A DNA stretch of 64,000 nucleotides from Flavivirga abyssicola. Lineage in GTDB: Bacteria; Bacteroidota; Bacteroidia; Flavobacteriales; Flavobacteriaceae. The stretch is from NCBI RefSeq assembly GCF_030540775.2, contig NZ_CP141266.1, positions 3,025,001-3,089,000 on the forward strand, written 5' to 3'. Of this stretch, positions 55,037 to 63,980 are shown in pieces. The position numbers and the translations under genes were made by a program. How positions within the stretch are numbered: the first letter of the stretch is position 1; the number at the start of each line of letters is the position of its first letter. A model generated the notes under the pieces. That model saw only the letters and a list, made by a program, of their open reading frames with translations. It had not been told where the DNA came from and did not search any database.

Positions 55037-56461
55037 TTACTTATAACTTCTTGGCCCTAAAAAATTGGCTGTTGTCGTCTCAATGAGTTTATCATCTGCA
55101 TATACGCCTATCTTTATTTTGTTTCTATCACCTGTTAAAGTCGCGTTATTAATTTCTATAAATAAAGTGCCTTCTGCAATACCTTGACTTGGAACAACAA
55201 AGCTATCATGTGTTGCTACTAGTTTCAATTCTCCTTTATGGGACATTAGTTTGAAGCTTACATTATCAATATCTTTAGTCGTCTTATTAACTAACTTATA
55301 GGTGAAAACGTTACTTATAATATTATTCTCTTTATGTTCGTATAACTGTCCAGGTAACCTTAAAACATTGGCTTCAACATCATTTCTTAAAAAAAGCATA
55401 CCAATTAGCAATCCAATCATTATGGAAAGAACAGCTATGTAGCCTTTCATTCTGGCTGTTAATTTAAATGGTGTCTTTTTTTCTATGTTTTCTTCACTGG
55501 CATATCTAATTAACCCTTTTGGTAGGTTAATACTTTCCATAATATGGTCGCATTCGTCAATACAGGCGGTACAGTTTACACATTCCAGTTGTGTTCCATT
55601 TCTAATATCAATTCCCGTAGGGCATACATTAACACATTGAAAACAATCAATACAATCACCATGTCCTAAAGCCTGTCTGTCTTCATTTTTTCTGAATTTC
55701 TTTCTACCATTTTTAGCTTCGCCACGTTTGTGATCGTATGCAACAACAATAGATTTTGTATCTAAAAGCGCACCTTGCAATCTTCCGTAAGGGCAAGCTA
55801 TAATACACACTTGTTCTCTGAACCAAGCAAAAACAAAATAAAATACTGCCGTAAAAATGATTAATGAAATAAGCGTACTTACATGACTAAAAGGGCCATC
55901 GGTTATATATTGAATAAGTTTATCGCTTCCAATTAAATAGGCTAAAAACACATTAGCAATAATGAAAGAGATGATAAGAAATATAAATAATTTTAATCCC
56001 TTTTTTCTGATTTTTTCTGCATTCCAAGGTTGTTTGGACAAACGAATTTGTTTTCCTCTATCGCCCTCAATCCAATATTCAATTCTACGAAAAACCATTT
56101 CCATGAAAATGGTTTGTGGACAAATCCATCCGCAGAATATACGACCAAAAGCCACGGTAAAGAGTGTGATGAAAATAACACCGATAATCATTGAGACTAC
56201 AAACAAATGAAAATCTTGTGGCCAAAACGGGAATCCAAAAATATTAAAACGACGTTCCAATACATTGAACATTAAAAACTGGTTCCCATTTATTTTTATA
56301 AAAGGAGATAGTAATAAAAAAGCAAGTAACCCATAACTTACCCATTTACGGTATTTGTAAAATTTTCCGTTGGGTTTTTTTGGAAATACCCAAGCACGTT
56401 TACCTTCTTCGGTAACCGTACCTATTGAATCTCTGAATATTTCATTATCTGGGGTTTCCAC
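55037..56461 (-). CDS. ccoG: cbb3 oxidase accessory ferredoxin protein CcoG
   Basis: This 474-residue membrane protein has about five membrane segments. The two 4Fe-4S motifs are CIDCFQCVNVCPTGIDIR and CVNCTACIDECDHI near residues 265-310; other conserved cysteines are in CGWICPQTIFMEM and CIIACPYGRLQG. CcoG reduces copper during cbb3 assembly. A periplasmic immunoglobulin-like FixG C-terminal domain (about 365-474) follows. It is 274 bp downstream of ccoP, the gap holding a DUF3788 remnant, and is followed by the GNAT gene at 12 bp. Confidence 0.95.
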   Translation of the reverse strand: METPDNEIFRDSIGTVTEEGKRAWVFPKKPNGKFYKYRKWVSYGLLAFLLLSPFIKINGNQFLMFNVLERRFNIFGFPFWPQDFHLFVVSMIIGVIFITLFTVAFGRIFCGWICPQTIFMEMVFRRIEYWIEGDRGKQIRLSKQPWNAEKIRKKGLKLFIFLIISFIIANVFLAYLIGSDKLIQYITDGPFSHVSTLISLIIFTAVFYFVFAWFREQVCIIACPYGRLQGALLDTKSIVVAYDHKRGEAKNGRKKFRKNEDRQALGHGDCIDCFQCVNVCPTGIDIRNGTQLECVNCTACIDECDHIMESINLPKGLIRYASEENIEKKTPFKLTARMKGYIAVLSIMIGLLIGMLFLRNDVEANVLRLPGQLYEHKENNIISNVFTYKLVNKTTKDIDNVSFKLMSHKGELKLVATHDSFVVPSQGIAEGTLFIEINNATLTGDRNKIKIGVYADDKLIETTTANFLGPRSYK

Positions 56462-56506
56462 TTTTACTGCTTTTGTCTTAATTAACTAGTTTTATTTTAA
56501 TCATTT

Positions 56507-56680
56507 TCAATATATTTTCGAGATCATTCTTAGTTTGTACCTTTCTACCTTCCATATATTTTTTGCGTCATACAAATTTTTCTTTATCGAATCTGGTAAG
56601 TCACTATTAAATATCAAATCAGCGGCTTTATCTCCAAATGTAAATGCTATTCGAAAATATTTATCACATGGAATAAGAAA
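56507..56680 (-). pseudogene. Fragment of a DUF3788 gene
   Basis: On the minus strand, translation of 56680-56507 gives about 57 residues ending in TGA, including KYFRIAFTFGDKAAD and LIFNSDLPDSIKKNLYDAKN, which resemble the C-terminal half of DUF3788 proteins (normally about 140 residues). An in-frame stop precedes it at 56683-56681, and no start is present, so it is a 5'-truncated remnant. It lies within the cco operon between ccoP and ccoG. Confidence 0.55.
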
Positions 56681-56735
56681 TTAGTACATTGAGACCTATC
56701 AGGTTTTTATAACCTGACAGGCCTTCCAGCTTAGT

Positions 56736-57662
56736 TTAGTTTGTGTTTGTTATAATCTCCTGAGTTGTTTCCGTTGATACTTCTATATTGTCATCCACCC
56801 ATACATCACCTTCTGGTGCTTTAGGATTAGCAGGTGTAGTACCTTGTAATGTTAAAACATAACTTGCTACTTGTGCAATTTGTAAAGGTTTTAGTTGTTG
56901 TTTCCATGCAATCATACCTTTACCAGAACGTCCACCTTCGGAAACGGTTCTAAAAACATTTTTAATACCACCGCCTAAAATCCAGTTTGGGTCTGTTAAA
57001 TTTGGACCAATACCACCACCACCATCTGCCATATGACAGGCAACACAGGTGGTTTCAAAAATGTCTTTACCAGCTTTTAAATCGGCAGCCTCAGTAAGAA
57101 CAGTAACAGTATTTATATCTACTAAATCTTTCGCAGTTTTTTTATAAGCTTCAATGGCAGTTCTTGCTTCAGCTAATTCTGTTTCTAATTCATCAATTTG
57201 AGTGTCTCCATTAAAAACGTGATATTTCAATAGATAAACAGCAGCAAACACTATAGAGATATAAAAACCATATAGCCACCATGGCGGAAGATTATTATCC
57301 AACTCTTTGATACCGTCGTAATTGTGGTCCAAAATAATTTCACCTTCTTCTTCAAGCGGTTTTTGCCCAAGAAGTTTTGCATATATGTTTTTTAACCAAG
57401 TAAATTGATATTGCTTTTCTTTTTCTTCTAAAAACCTTGCTTTGGCCTCTTCATCTAACCTATGAAGCATCACATTTTCTAAAGCTCCAACTATGGCTTC
57501 AATAGCGATTAAGATAAGAAGTACTAGCAATAAGAATAATGAAACGGTAGGGTATTCTATAAATGCAGGCTTATCTCCTGAATCTATAAAGAACTCAACA
57601 GCTCCGAAAATAATAAAGAATACTACAGGAACTCGTATCCAAGATGGGATTAATTTTTTCAT
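56736..57662 (-). CDS. ccoP: cbb3 oxidase cytochrome c subunit CcoP (single heme)
   Basis: This 308-residue protein has two N-terminal membrane segments (about residues 11-27 and 39-61), then a third (about 127-147: WWLYGFYISIVFAAVYLLKYH), and one cytochrome c domain with CVACHMADGGGGIGPNL at about 204-220. Proteobacterial CcoP has two hemes; Bacteroidetes forms often have one, as here. The N-terminal part has the CcoP-type FixP motif and a charged linker. It follows ccoQ by 85 bp. A C-terminal extension with threonines and glutamates follows the heme domain. Confidence 0.92.
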   Translation of the reverse strand: MKKLIPSWIRVPVVFFIIFGAVEFFIDSGDKPAFIEYPTVSLFLLLVLLILIAIEAIVGALENVMLHRLDEEAKARFLEEKEKQYQFTWLKNIYAKLLGQKPLEEEGEIILDHNYDGIKELDNNLPPWWLYGFYISIVFAAVYLLKYHVFNGDTQIDELETELAEARTAIEAYKKTAKDLVDINTVTVLTEAADLKAGKDIFETTCVACHMADGGGGIGPNLTDPNWILGGGIKNVFRTVSEGGRSGKGMIAWKQQLKPLQIAQVASYVLTLQGTTPANPKAPEGDVWVDDNIEVSTETTQEIITNTN

Positions 57663-57747
57663 TTGATGGTTTTTTTATTGTTTTTTAATGGACAAATGTA
57701 ACCTCCGATTCTATTCAGTTGTAAATTCATTTTTTGAATAGTCGGTA

Positions 57748-57933
57748 TCATGATATATCGTCGTTTTGGTTGTCTAATGGAATATTGCTTACGGTTTTTA
57801 TATAGTCTTTTTTAGCGGTAATGACCCACCAAAAAAGGGCTACGAAAAAGATGAAAAAGATGAGTAAAGAAATCATCGGATAAATCTCGATGCCTGTAAT
57901 ACTCTCCATATGGTTTTTTACAAATTTTAACAT
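57748..57933 (-). CDS. ccoQ: cbb3 oxidase small subunit CcoQ
   Basis: This 61-residue protein has one membrane segment (about residues 19-40: MISLLIFFIFFVALFWWVI), typical of CcoQ/FixQ, with a short cytoplasmic tail after it. CcoQ stabilises the cbb3 complex. It lies 19 bp after ccoNO and 85 bp before ccoP, in the normal order. Confidence 0.9.
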   Translation of the reverse strand: MLKFVKNHMESITGIEIYPMISLLIFFIFFVALFWWVITAKKDYIKTVSNIPLDNQNDDIS

Positions 57934-57952
57934 GCTTGTTAGTTTTTGATGG

Positions 57953-60145
57953 TTATTGTTGTGCTGTTTCTACTTTAATATCGGTTCCTAAACGTTGTAA
58001 ATAGGCTATAAGAGCTACAATTTCTCTATTTTTCATTTCTATAAAGTCTTCGCCATTATCGGAAGCATATTTCTTATCGGCTTCGTACGTTTTAGCGAAA
58101 TCAGGATCTGTATAGAGGTTTTGTTCTATTTGCGCACCTTGTGCAAGCATATCTTTCTGAGCATTGGCAATGTCTTCTTCTGTATAAGGAACTCCTAATG
58201 ATACCATAGCTTCCATTTTAGCTTCTGTCATGGATTTATCCAATTTACTACTACTACCAGTTATTAACCAAGGGTAACGTGGCATGATGGATCCAGATGA
58301 TGTACTTTGAGGATCGTACATGTGGTTAAAGTGCCAATTATCTGAATATTTACCACCTAACCTGTGTAAGTCTGGCCCAGTACGTTTACTTCCCCAAAGG
58401 AAAGGATGGTCGTAAACAAATTCTCCTGCTTTAGAGTATTCTCCATAGCGTTCTACTTCACTTCTAAAAGGTCGAATCATTTGTGAATGACAACCCACAC
58501 AGCCTTCACGGATATAAATATCTCGTCCTTCTAATTCTAAAGGTGTATAAGGTTTTACACTGGCTATGGTTGGAATATTGGATTTTACCATAATGGTTGG
58601 TACAATTTGAATAATACCACCAATTAAAATAGCAACAGTCGCTAAAAGGGTTAATTGTACTGGTCTACGCTCTAACCAAGTGTGCCACCCTTCACTAGCA
58701 GTACGTCTTTTAGTAACACGTTCCAAAGCTGGAGCTTCGGCTAATTCGTTTTCAACTTTGCTGCCTTGCTTAATGGTTACAATAACATTGTAAACCATAA
58801 TTAACATACCTGTAAGGAATAGTGTTCCTCCAATAGCACGCATCCAATACATAGGCATGATTTCTGTTACGGTTTCTAAGAAGTTACCATAAACTAACGT
58901 ACCGTCTGGATTGAATTGTTTCCACATACTTGCTTGTGTAAATCCAGCAACATATAGTGGTAAAGCATACATGATGATACCTAGTGTACCAATCCAAAAA
59001 TGTAGGTTGGCTAATCCGACTGAGAATAGTTTTGTTTTAAAAAGTCTGGGTACTAACCAATATATCATACCAAAGGTTAAGAAACCGTTCCATGCTAGAG
59101 CTCCTACGTGTACGTGCGCAATAATCCAATCTGTAAAGTGTGCAATCGCATTAACGTTTTTAAGTGATAGGGTAGGGCCTTCAAAGGTTGCCATACCATA
59201 ACCTGTAATGGCTATTACCATAAATTTTAAAACTGGGTCTGTACGTACCTTGTCCCAGGCACCTCTTAAGGTTAAAAGGCCATTTATCATACCACCCCAA
59301 GATGGCATTAATAACATGACTGAAAATGCCACACCTAAGTTTTGTGCCCATTCTGGTAAGGCTGTATATAAAAGGTGATGAGGTCCAGCCCAGATGTATA
59401 TAAAGATTAACGACCAGAAGTGAACAATGGATAATCTATATGAGTATACAGGTCGGTTAGCGGCTTTAGGTATAAAATAATACATGAGTCCTAAAAAGGG
59501 CGTAGTTAAAAAGAATGCCACAGCATTATGTCCGTACCACCATTGTACCAAGGCATCTTGCACTCCTGCATAAACGGAGTAACTTTTTAAAGCACTAACA
59601 GGTAATTCTAAACTGTTAAAAATATGAAGTACAGCAACGGTTACAAAAGTTGCGATATAAAACCAGATAGCAACATATAAGTGGCGTTGTCTTCTTTTTA
59701 GAATCGTACCAATTAAATTCCATCCAAAAACAACCCAAACAAGTGCAATGGCAATATCAAAAGGCCATTCTAATTCGGCATATTCTTTAGATGTGGTATA
59801 ACCTAAAGGCAATGTGATTGCTGCGCCTACAATAATAAGTTGCCAACCCCAAAAGTTGATTTTACTTAAGGTGTCATTAAACATTCTGGCTTTTAACAGA
59901 CGTTGTGTAGAGTAATACACCCCAGCAAAAATGGCATTACCAACAAAAGCAAAAATTACGGCATTGGTATGTAAAGGTCTTAAACGACCAAAACTAAGCC
60001 ACGAAATCCCATCTGTAAGATTAGGGAATAAAAACATAAACGCCAGTAGCAAACCTACTAGCATACCCACAACACCCCAAAGCATGGTAGCATAAATGAA
60101 GTTTTTAACGATTTTATTATCGTAATGAAATTGTTGCATTTTCAT
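57953..60145 (-). CDS. ccoNO: cbb3 cytochrome c oxidase, fused CcoN-CcoO subunits
   Basis: This 730-residue protein joins CcoN and CcoO, the arrangement typical of Bacteroidetes. The first about 470 residues are the heme-copper oxidase subunit I with about 12 membrane segments and conserved histidines ([47 protein letters not shown]). After a linker, a membrane anchor and the CcoO-type cytochrome c domain with [20 protein letters not shown] follow (about residue 549). The enzyme reduces oxygen at low concentrations and pumps protons. It follows ccoS by 92 bp; the FNR-type promoter before ccoS may serve it. Confidence 0.95.
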   Translation of the reverse strand: MKMQQFHYDNKIVKNFIYATMLWGVVGMLVGLLLAFMFLFPNLTDGISWLSFGRLRPLHTNAVIFAFVGNAIFAGVYYSTQRLLKARMFNDTLSKINFWGWQLIIVGAAITLPLGYTTSKEYAELEWPFDIAIALVWVVFGWNLIGTILKRRQRHLYVAIWFYIATFVTVAVLHIFNSLELPVSALKSYSVYAGVQDALVQWWYGHNAVAFFLTTPFLGLMYYFIPKAANRPVYSYRLSIVHFWSLIFIYIWAGPHHLLYTALPEWAQNLGVAFSVMLLMPSWGGMINGLLTLRGAWDKVRTDPVLKFMVIAITGYGMATFEGPTLSLKNVNAIAHFTDWIIAHVHVGALAWNGFLTFGMIYWLVPRLFKTKLFSVGLANLHFWIGTLGIIMYALPLYVAGFTQASMWKQFNPDGTLVYGNFLETVTEIMPMYWMRAIGGTLFLTGMLIMVYNVIVTIKQGSKVENELAEAPALERVTKRRTASEGWHTWLERRPVQLTLLATVAILIGGIIQIVPTIMVKSNIPTIASVKPYTPLELEGRDIYIREGCVGCHSQMIRPFRSEVERYGEYSKAGEFVYDHPFLWGSKRTGPDLHRLGGKYSDNWHFNHMYDPQSTSSGSIMPRYPWLITGSSSKLDKSMTEAKMEAMVSLGVPYTEEDIANAQKDMLAQGAQIEQNLYTDPDFAKTYEADKKYASDNGEDFIEMKNREIVALIAYLQRLGTDIKVETAQQ

Positions 60146-60237
60146 AAGTGATTGTTTAATTGATTTTCATATGTCTTATGCAATCGCCAAGTTGAGATAG
60201 TTTTTTTACCAGTTTTTGTGGTAGCGATTTCATAGTT

Positions 60238-60429
60238 CTATTTGTTAATCTTTTTGGTTAGTATTTTTTTATTGGAATTTTCTTTAACGAGTTCGTCTTC
60301 AAATAGCATTCTTACAGAAGGTGTATAACTATCATCATACTGTCCTTTTTTTACAGCTACAATAAAGGCTATAAAGAAACCTACAGCTACAATAATGCTT
60401 ATAGCTAATAAAATATAAATAACACTCAT
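60238..60429 (-). CDS. ccoS: cbb3 oxidase maturation protein CcoS
   Basis: This 63-residue protein has one N-terminal membrane segment (about residues 4-26: IYILLAISIIVAVGFFIAFIVAV), then the CcoS consensus QYDDSYTPSVRMLFEDE. CcoS is needed to insert cofactors into CcoN. It precedes ccoNO by 92 bp and is preceded by an FNR-type promoter (60450-60493) whose start point lies about 15 nt before the ATG. Confidence 0.92.
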   Translation of the reverse strand: MSVIYILLAISIIVAVGFFIAFIVAVKKGQYDDSYTPSVRMLFEDELVKENSNKKILTKKINK

Positions 60430-60664
60430 ACCTACTTGAAGTTATGGTTCAAAATTACTGTCATACTTATTGTTAAAAAATGACATTTGTCATGTTTCAT
60501 GTTCTTTATTATGTGTTTTGTAACCCTCCGAGTTTTTCTTTTGAAAAACCTACCTCCCTTTTTTAAAGAGAGAGGCAAGTCCCATTTATATTACTCAACA
60601 CATCTCTTTTATATTTTTCAGCGCATCTCTGCGAAAACTCAGTGAGACTCTGTGTAACAATTTT
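60430..60664. other. Intergenic region between ccoI and ccoS
   Basis: This 235-bp gap carries the FNR-type promoter of ccoS (60450-60493). Upstream of it are two hairpin-forming stretches (GTTTTTC/GAAAAAC at 60532-60549) and text such as CTCTGCGAAAACTCAGTGAG that looks like the short dispersed repeats common in Flavobacteriia. The identity of these repeats is not proven here. Confidence 0.5.
60450..60493 (-). promoter_or_regulatory. FNR-like site and -7 box upstream of ccoS
   Basis: ATGACATTTGTCAT (60480-60493) is a near-perfect palindrome with the TGA-N6-TCA core. On the minus strand, exactly 22 nt later, TAATTTTG (60457-60450) is a perfect -7 box. The predicted start is near 60446, about 17 nt before the ccoS ATG. 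The geometry is identical to that before hemN and ccoI. Confidence 0.75.
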
Positions 60665-63040
60665 TTAATTCAATTTTCTACCCACCATATTCGTTGCAAC
60701 AGTGGTAAACACAACAATGCTAATAGAGCTAAGTGGCATTAATATAGCGGCTACTACTGGGGCTAACTGACCAGTTACAGCAAAATAGAGTCCGATACTA
60801 TTATATATGAATGAGAGTAAAAAACTCCATTTAATAATGTTTATAGCAGATTTAGATATTTTTATATAATTAAATAGCTGGTTGAATTTTGAAGCATCTA
60901 AAATAGCATCACAGGCTGGAGAAAAAACATTCACATTTTCTGAAATAGCTATGCCAACATTACTTTGTGCTAATGCGCCAGCATCGTTTAATCCATCACC
61001 AACCATGAGTACATTAGCGCCTTCATTTTGATGGTATTTGATGTATTCTAATTTATCTTCTGGTTTTTGATTAAAAAGTAATTTTGTTTTTGTGGGAAGT
61101 AGTTTCGTTAGGTTATCTCTTTCACCGGCATTATCACCAGAAAGAATCACCAGATCATAATCCTTTTTTAAGGTATTAAATAGTTGGGAAATTCCTTTTC
61201 TATAGGCATTGTAGAATGTAAACTTACCTTTATATTGATTGTTAGTACTTACATGCACTGAGGTATTTAATGTTGCTGTATCGCTTGTGTGACCAACAAA
61301 AGGTGCGGATCCTATTTTTATGTTGTGATCTTTATATTGTGCTTCAATGCCTTTGCCTAAAAACTCTTCGTAGGTATCTAAAGTAAGGATGTCATGTTTA
61401 TTTAAAATGTTATATAAGGATCTGCTTAATGGATGGTTAGAGCCTCGTAATGTACTCTTTAAAAGGGTTTCTTCATCTAAAGAAAGCTCAGAACCTTCAT
61501 AATTTATAGCTGTTTCTTTGTTGGCAGTTATAGTGCCCGTTTTATCGAAAATAATGGTGTTTATTTTTGCCAATTGCTCAATAACACTAGCATTTTTTAA
61601 ATAGAACTTCTTCTTTCCTAGAATTCGTAAAATATTTCCAAAAGTAAAAGGAGCAGATAAAGCAATAGCACATGGACATGCGATGATTAATACTGAGGTA
61701 AACACATTTAATGCTTTACTAGAGTCTGTGTATAACCAAAAAGAGGTCGCTATAAATGCGATTAATAAAATGATAATTGTGAAGCGTTTACTGATGCTAT
61801 TGGTAATATTTGTAAACGATAATTCTTTATCTTTTTTAAATACATCGTTACTCCAAAGCTGTGTTAGATAACTTTGCTCAACGGATTTTAATACATCAAC
61901 TTCAATACTGCCGTCTAACTGTTTGCCTCCTGCAAATAATTTATCACCTGATTGTTTTGATACTGTTTTAGATTCACCAGTTACAAAGCTATAATCTATA
62001 CGAGCAGTTCCTTTTATTAAAATACAGTCCACAGGGATGAGTTCCTCGTTTCTGATAAGTAATCGATCACCTTTTTCTATGTCATAGACTTGTATGGATT
62101 CTTCTGTGCCTTCTGTAGTGATTTTTGTAATTCCGATAGGGAAATACGATTTGTAATCGCGTTCAAAGGATAAAAAGGTGTATGTTTTTTGTTGAAAAAA
62201 CTTTCCTAGTAATAAAAAGAAGATGAGTCCTGTTAAACTATCAAAAAAGCCAGAACCTGCATCGAAAATAATTTCAGCAGAACTTCTTACAAATAATACT
62301 AAAACGCCTAAAGCAATAGGGACATCAATATTTAAAATTTTAGATCGAAGCCCTTTAAATGCAGAAATAAAATAATCTTGGGCTGAGTAAAAAACAACAG
62401 GAAGTGAAAAGAAAAACATGAGCCATCTAAAAAGGTGTTTGTATTTTTCTATCCAAAAGCCATCTACTTGAAAATATTCAGGAAACGATAAAAACATGAC
62501 ATTTCCAAAAGCAAAGCCAGCAATTCCCAGTTTGTATATTAAGGAACGATCAATATGCTTTTTGCCAACACTATAATCGTCTAAACTTATAAAAGGCTCG
62601 TAGCCAATACTACTTAATAATGTTACGAGGTTTTTTAATGTAAGTGATTTGCTATTAAAAGTGACTCGGACATTTTTTTTACCAAAATTGACTATGGATG
62701 CACTTATAGATGGATTTAGTTTGTTTAAGTTTTCTAAAATCCAAATACAGGAACTACAATGAATATGTGGAATATACAACGTAACTATTTGAGTATCGTC
62801 ATTATTAAACTCCAGTAATTGTTCTACAATTTTTGCATTATCTAAAAAATTGTACTTGCCTTCAACATCTTTGGGAGTTGCTCCGGGTGCTTGCTGTAAG
62901 TCGTAGTAACAGGTTAAATCGTTTACAGAAAAAATCTCGTAAACAGTTTTACAACCGTTACAACAAAATGACTTCTCATCAAATATTATTGTAGAGGATG
63001 TAGCATCTAACCCACAATGAAAACATGTGTTGTTGCCCAT
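60665..63040 (-). CDS. ccoI: Copper-translocating P-type ATPase CcoI
   Basis: This 791-residue copper ATPase supplies copper for cbb3 oxidase. The N-terminus has a cysteine-rich motif (Cys6, Cys9, Cys26, Cys27, Cys30: CFHCG...FCCNGC), then a heavy-metal domain with HIHCSSCIWILENL. The ATPase body has VTGESKTVSKQ, the ion motif ACPCAIALSAP (CPC), DKTGTI and MVGDGLNDAGALAQSNVGIAI, with about eight membrane helices. I place the start at 63040 (MGNNTCFHCG) rather than the longer ATG at 63076, because the predicted promoter -7 box (63074-63067) would fall inside the longer version. The upstream DNA is shared with fnr. Confidence 0.94.
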   Translation of the reverse strand: MGNNTCFHCGLDATSSTIIFDEKSFCCNGCKTVYEIFSVNDLTCYYDLQQAPGATPKDVEGKYNFLDNAKIVEQLLEFNNDDTQIVTLYIPHIHCSSCIWILENLNKLNPSISASIVNFGKKNVRVTFNSKSLTLKNLVTLLSSIGYEPFISLDDYSVGKKHIDRSLIYKLGIAGFAFGNVMFLSFPEYFQVDGFWIEKYKHLFRWLMFFFSLPVVFYSAQDYFISAFKGLRSKILNIDVPIALGVLVLFVRSSAEIIFDAGSGFFDSLTGLIFFLLLGKFFQQKTYTFLSFERDYKSYFPIGITKITTEGTEESIQVYDIEKGDRLLIRNEELIPVDCILIKGTARIDYSFVTGESKTVSKQSGDKLFAGGKQLDGSIEVDVLKSVEQSYLTQLWSNDVFKKDKELSFTNITNSISKRFTIIILLIAFIATSFWLYTDSSKALNVFTSVLIIACPCAIALSAPFTFGNILRILGKKKFYLKNASVIEQLAKINTIIFDKTGTITANKETAINYEGSELSLDEETLLKSTLRGSNHPLSRSLYNILNKHDILTLDTYEEFLGKGIEAQYKDHNIKIGSAPFVGHTSDTATLNTSVHVSTNNQYKGKFTFYNAYRKGISQLFNTLKKDYDLVILSGDNAGERDNLTKLLPTKTKLLFNQKPEDKLEYIKYHQNEGANVLMVGDGLNDAGALAQSNVGIAISENVNVFSPACDAILDASKFNQLFNYIKISKSAINIIKWSFLLSFIYNSIGLYFAVTGQLAPVVAAILMPLSSISIVVFTTVATNMVGRKLN

Positions 63041-63066
63041 TTTTATTTGCTCATTTATACCTACAA

Positions 63067-63110
63067 CAAAAGTCATAAATCATTTCACTTTATAATATGA
63101 TAATTGTCAT
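63067..63110 (-). promoter_or_regulatory. FNR-like site in the ccoI-fnr intergenic region
   Basis: ATGATAATTGTCAT (63097-63110) has the TGA-N6-TCA core. On the minus strand, exactly 22 nt later, GACTTTTG (63074-63067) matches TAnnTTTG except at its first base. The predicted start near 63063 gives a leader of about 23 nt before ATG 63040. For the divergent fnr gene the same site overlaps a near-consensus -7 region (TATTTTTA, 63119-63126), which would suit repression. Confidence 0.65.
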
Positions 63111-63147
63111 GTTTTCTTTATTTTTACACGACGAGTAATTTATTATT

Positions 63148-63825
63148 ATGGGCAAGTGCGAACAATGTATTATTAAGCAGTTTAACTCTCTTAAATCCTT
63201 GACTAAGGATGAGTTAATACGTATTTCAAATTGTAAAACTTCATACACTATAAAAAAGGGCACTGTTATTTTTGAAGAAGGCGAGGCTGTAAATGGCGTT
63301 TATTGCGTTAAGGAAGGCATTTGTAAACTTTCTAAATTAAGTGAAAACGGTAAAGACCAAATAGTAAAAATGGTGGTTAAAGGCCAATTACTGGGGCAAC
63401 GTTCCCTTGTAAGTGACGAGAATTCTAATTTACAGGCAACGGCTTTAAATGATATGGAAGTTTGTTTTATTCCTAAAAGTGAAATAATAGCAGATCTTCA
63501 AAAGAACCCAAAATTTTCATTCGACATATTGAAAGATATGGCGCATGATTTACGGGAAGCCGATGATATTATAGTTAATATGGCACAAAAATCTGTGAGG
63601 CAGCGACTGGCAGAGGCTTTAATATATATACATAATAGTTTTGGAGTGAATCCAGATGGTACACTTAGTGTTTTATTATCTCGTGAAGATTTTGCCAATA
63701 TAGTTGGTACTGCAACCGAGTCGGCGATAAGAGTGTTATCTCAATTTAAAAAAGAAGGACTCATTTCTACTATTGGAAAGCAAATTAAGATTGAGAATAT
63801 AGAAGGTTTAAAACGGATTGAATAA
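63148..63825 (+). CDS. CRP/FNR-family transcriptional regulator
   Basis: This 225-residue protein has a cyclic-nucleotide-binding-type sensor domain (about residues 12-130), a dimerisation helix (about 130-160) and a winged HTH with SREDFANIVGTATESAIRVLSQFKKEGLIS (about 174-204). In the recognition helix, TESAIR keeps the Glu and Arg used by FNR and CRP to bind TGA half-sites. N-terminal Cys4 and Cys7 (CEQC) with Cys29, and Cys53/Cys58, could hold an iron-sulfur cluster, but the spacing differs from E. coli FNR. It is divergent from ccoI and is the likely regulator of the three ATGA-N6-TCAT sites. It may repress itself. Confidence 0.93.
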   Translation: MGKCEQCIIKQFNSLKSLTKDELIRISNCKTSYTIKKGTVIFEEGEAVNGVYCVKEGICKLSKLSENGKDQIVKMVVKGQLLGQRSLVSDENSNLQATALNDMEVCFIPKSEIIADLQKNPKFSFDILKDMAHDLREADDIIVNMAQKSVRQRLAEALIYIHNSFGVNPDGTLSVLLSREDFANIVGTATESAIRVLSQFKKEGLISTIGKQIKIENIEGLKRIE

Positions 63826-63899
63826 TTCTTAAGTTAACGTCAGTTCTATATATTATAAATTGATAATCAGATACTTAAAAAATTTTGAAGGAGAGATCA

Positions 63900-63980
63900 T
63901 GTCATTCCGACGAGGAACGAGGAGGAATCTCATCATGATGAGATGTCTCGTCACTCATGCTTCGCTCCGTCGACATGACA
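63900..63980 (+). repeat. Dispersed intergenic element, copy B
   Basis: TGTCATTCCGA...GTCGACATGACA has complementary ends (TGTCAT/ATGACA) and matches 36072-36141 at 61 of 70 positions. Internal hairpins include GAGGAATCTCATCATGATGAG. It has no coding content and is probably a non-autonomous palindromic repeat that occurs elsewhere in the genome. Confidence 0.7.
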
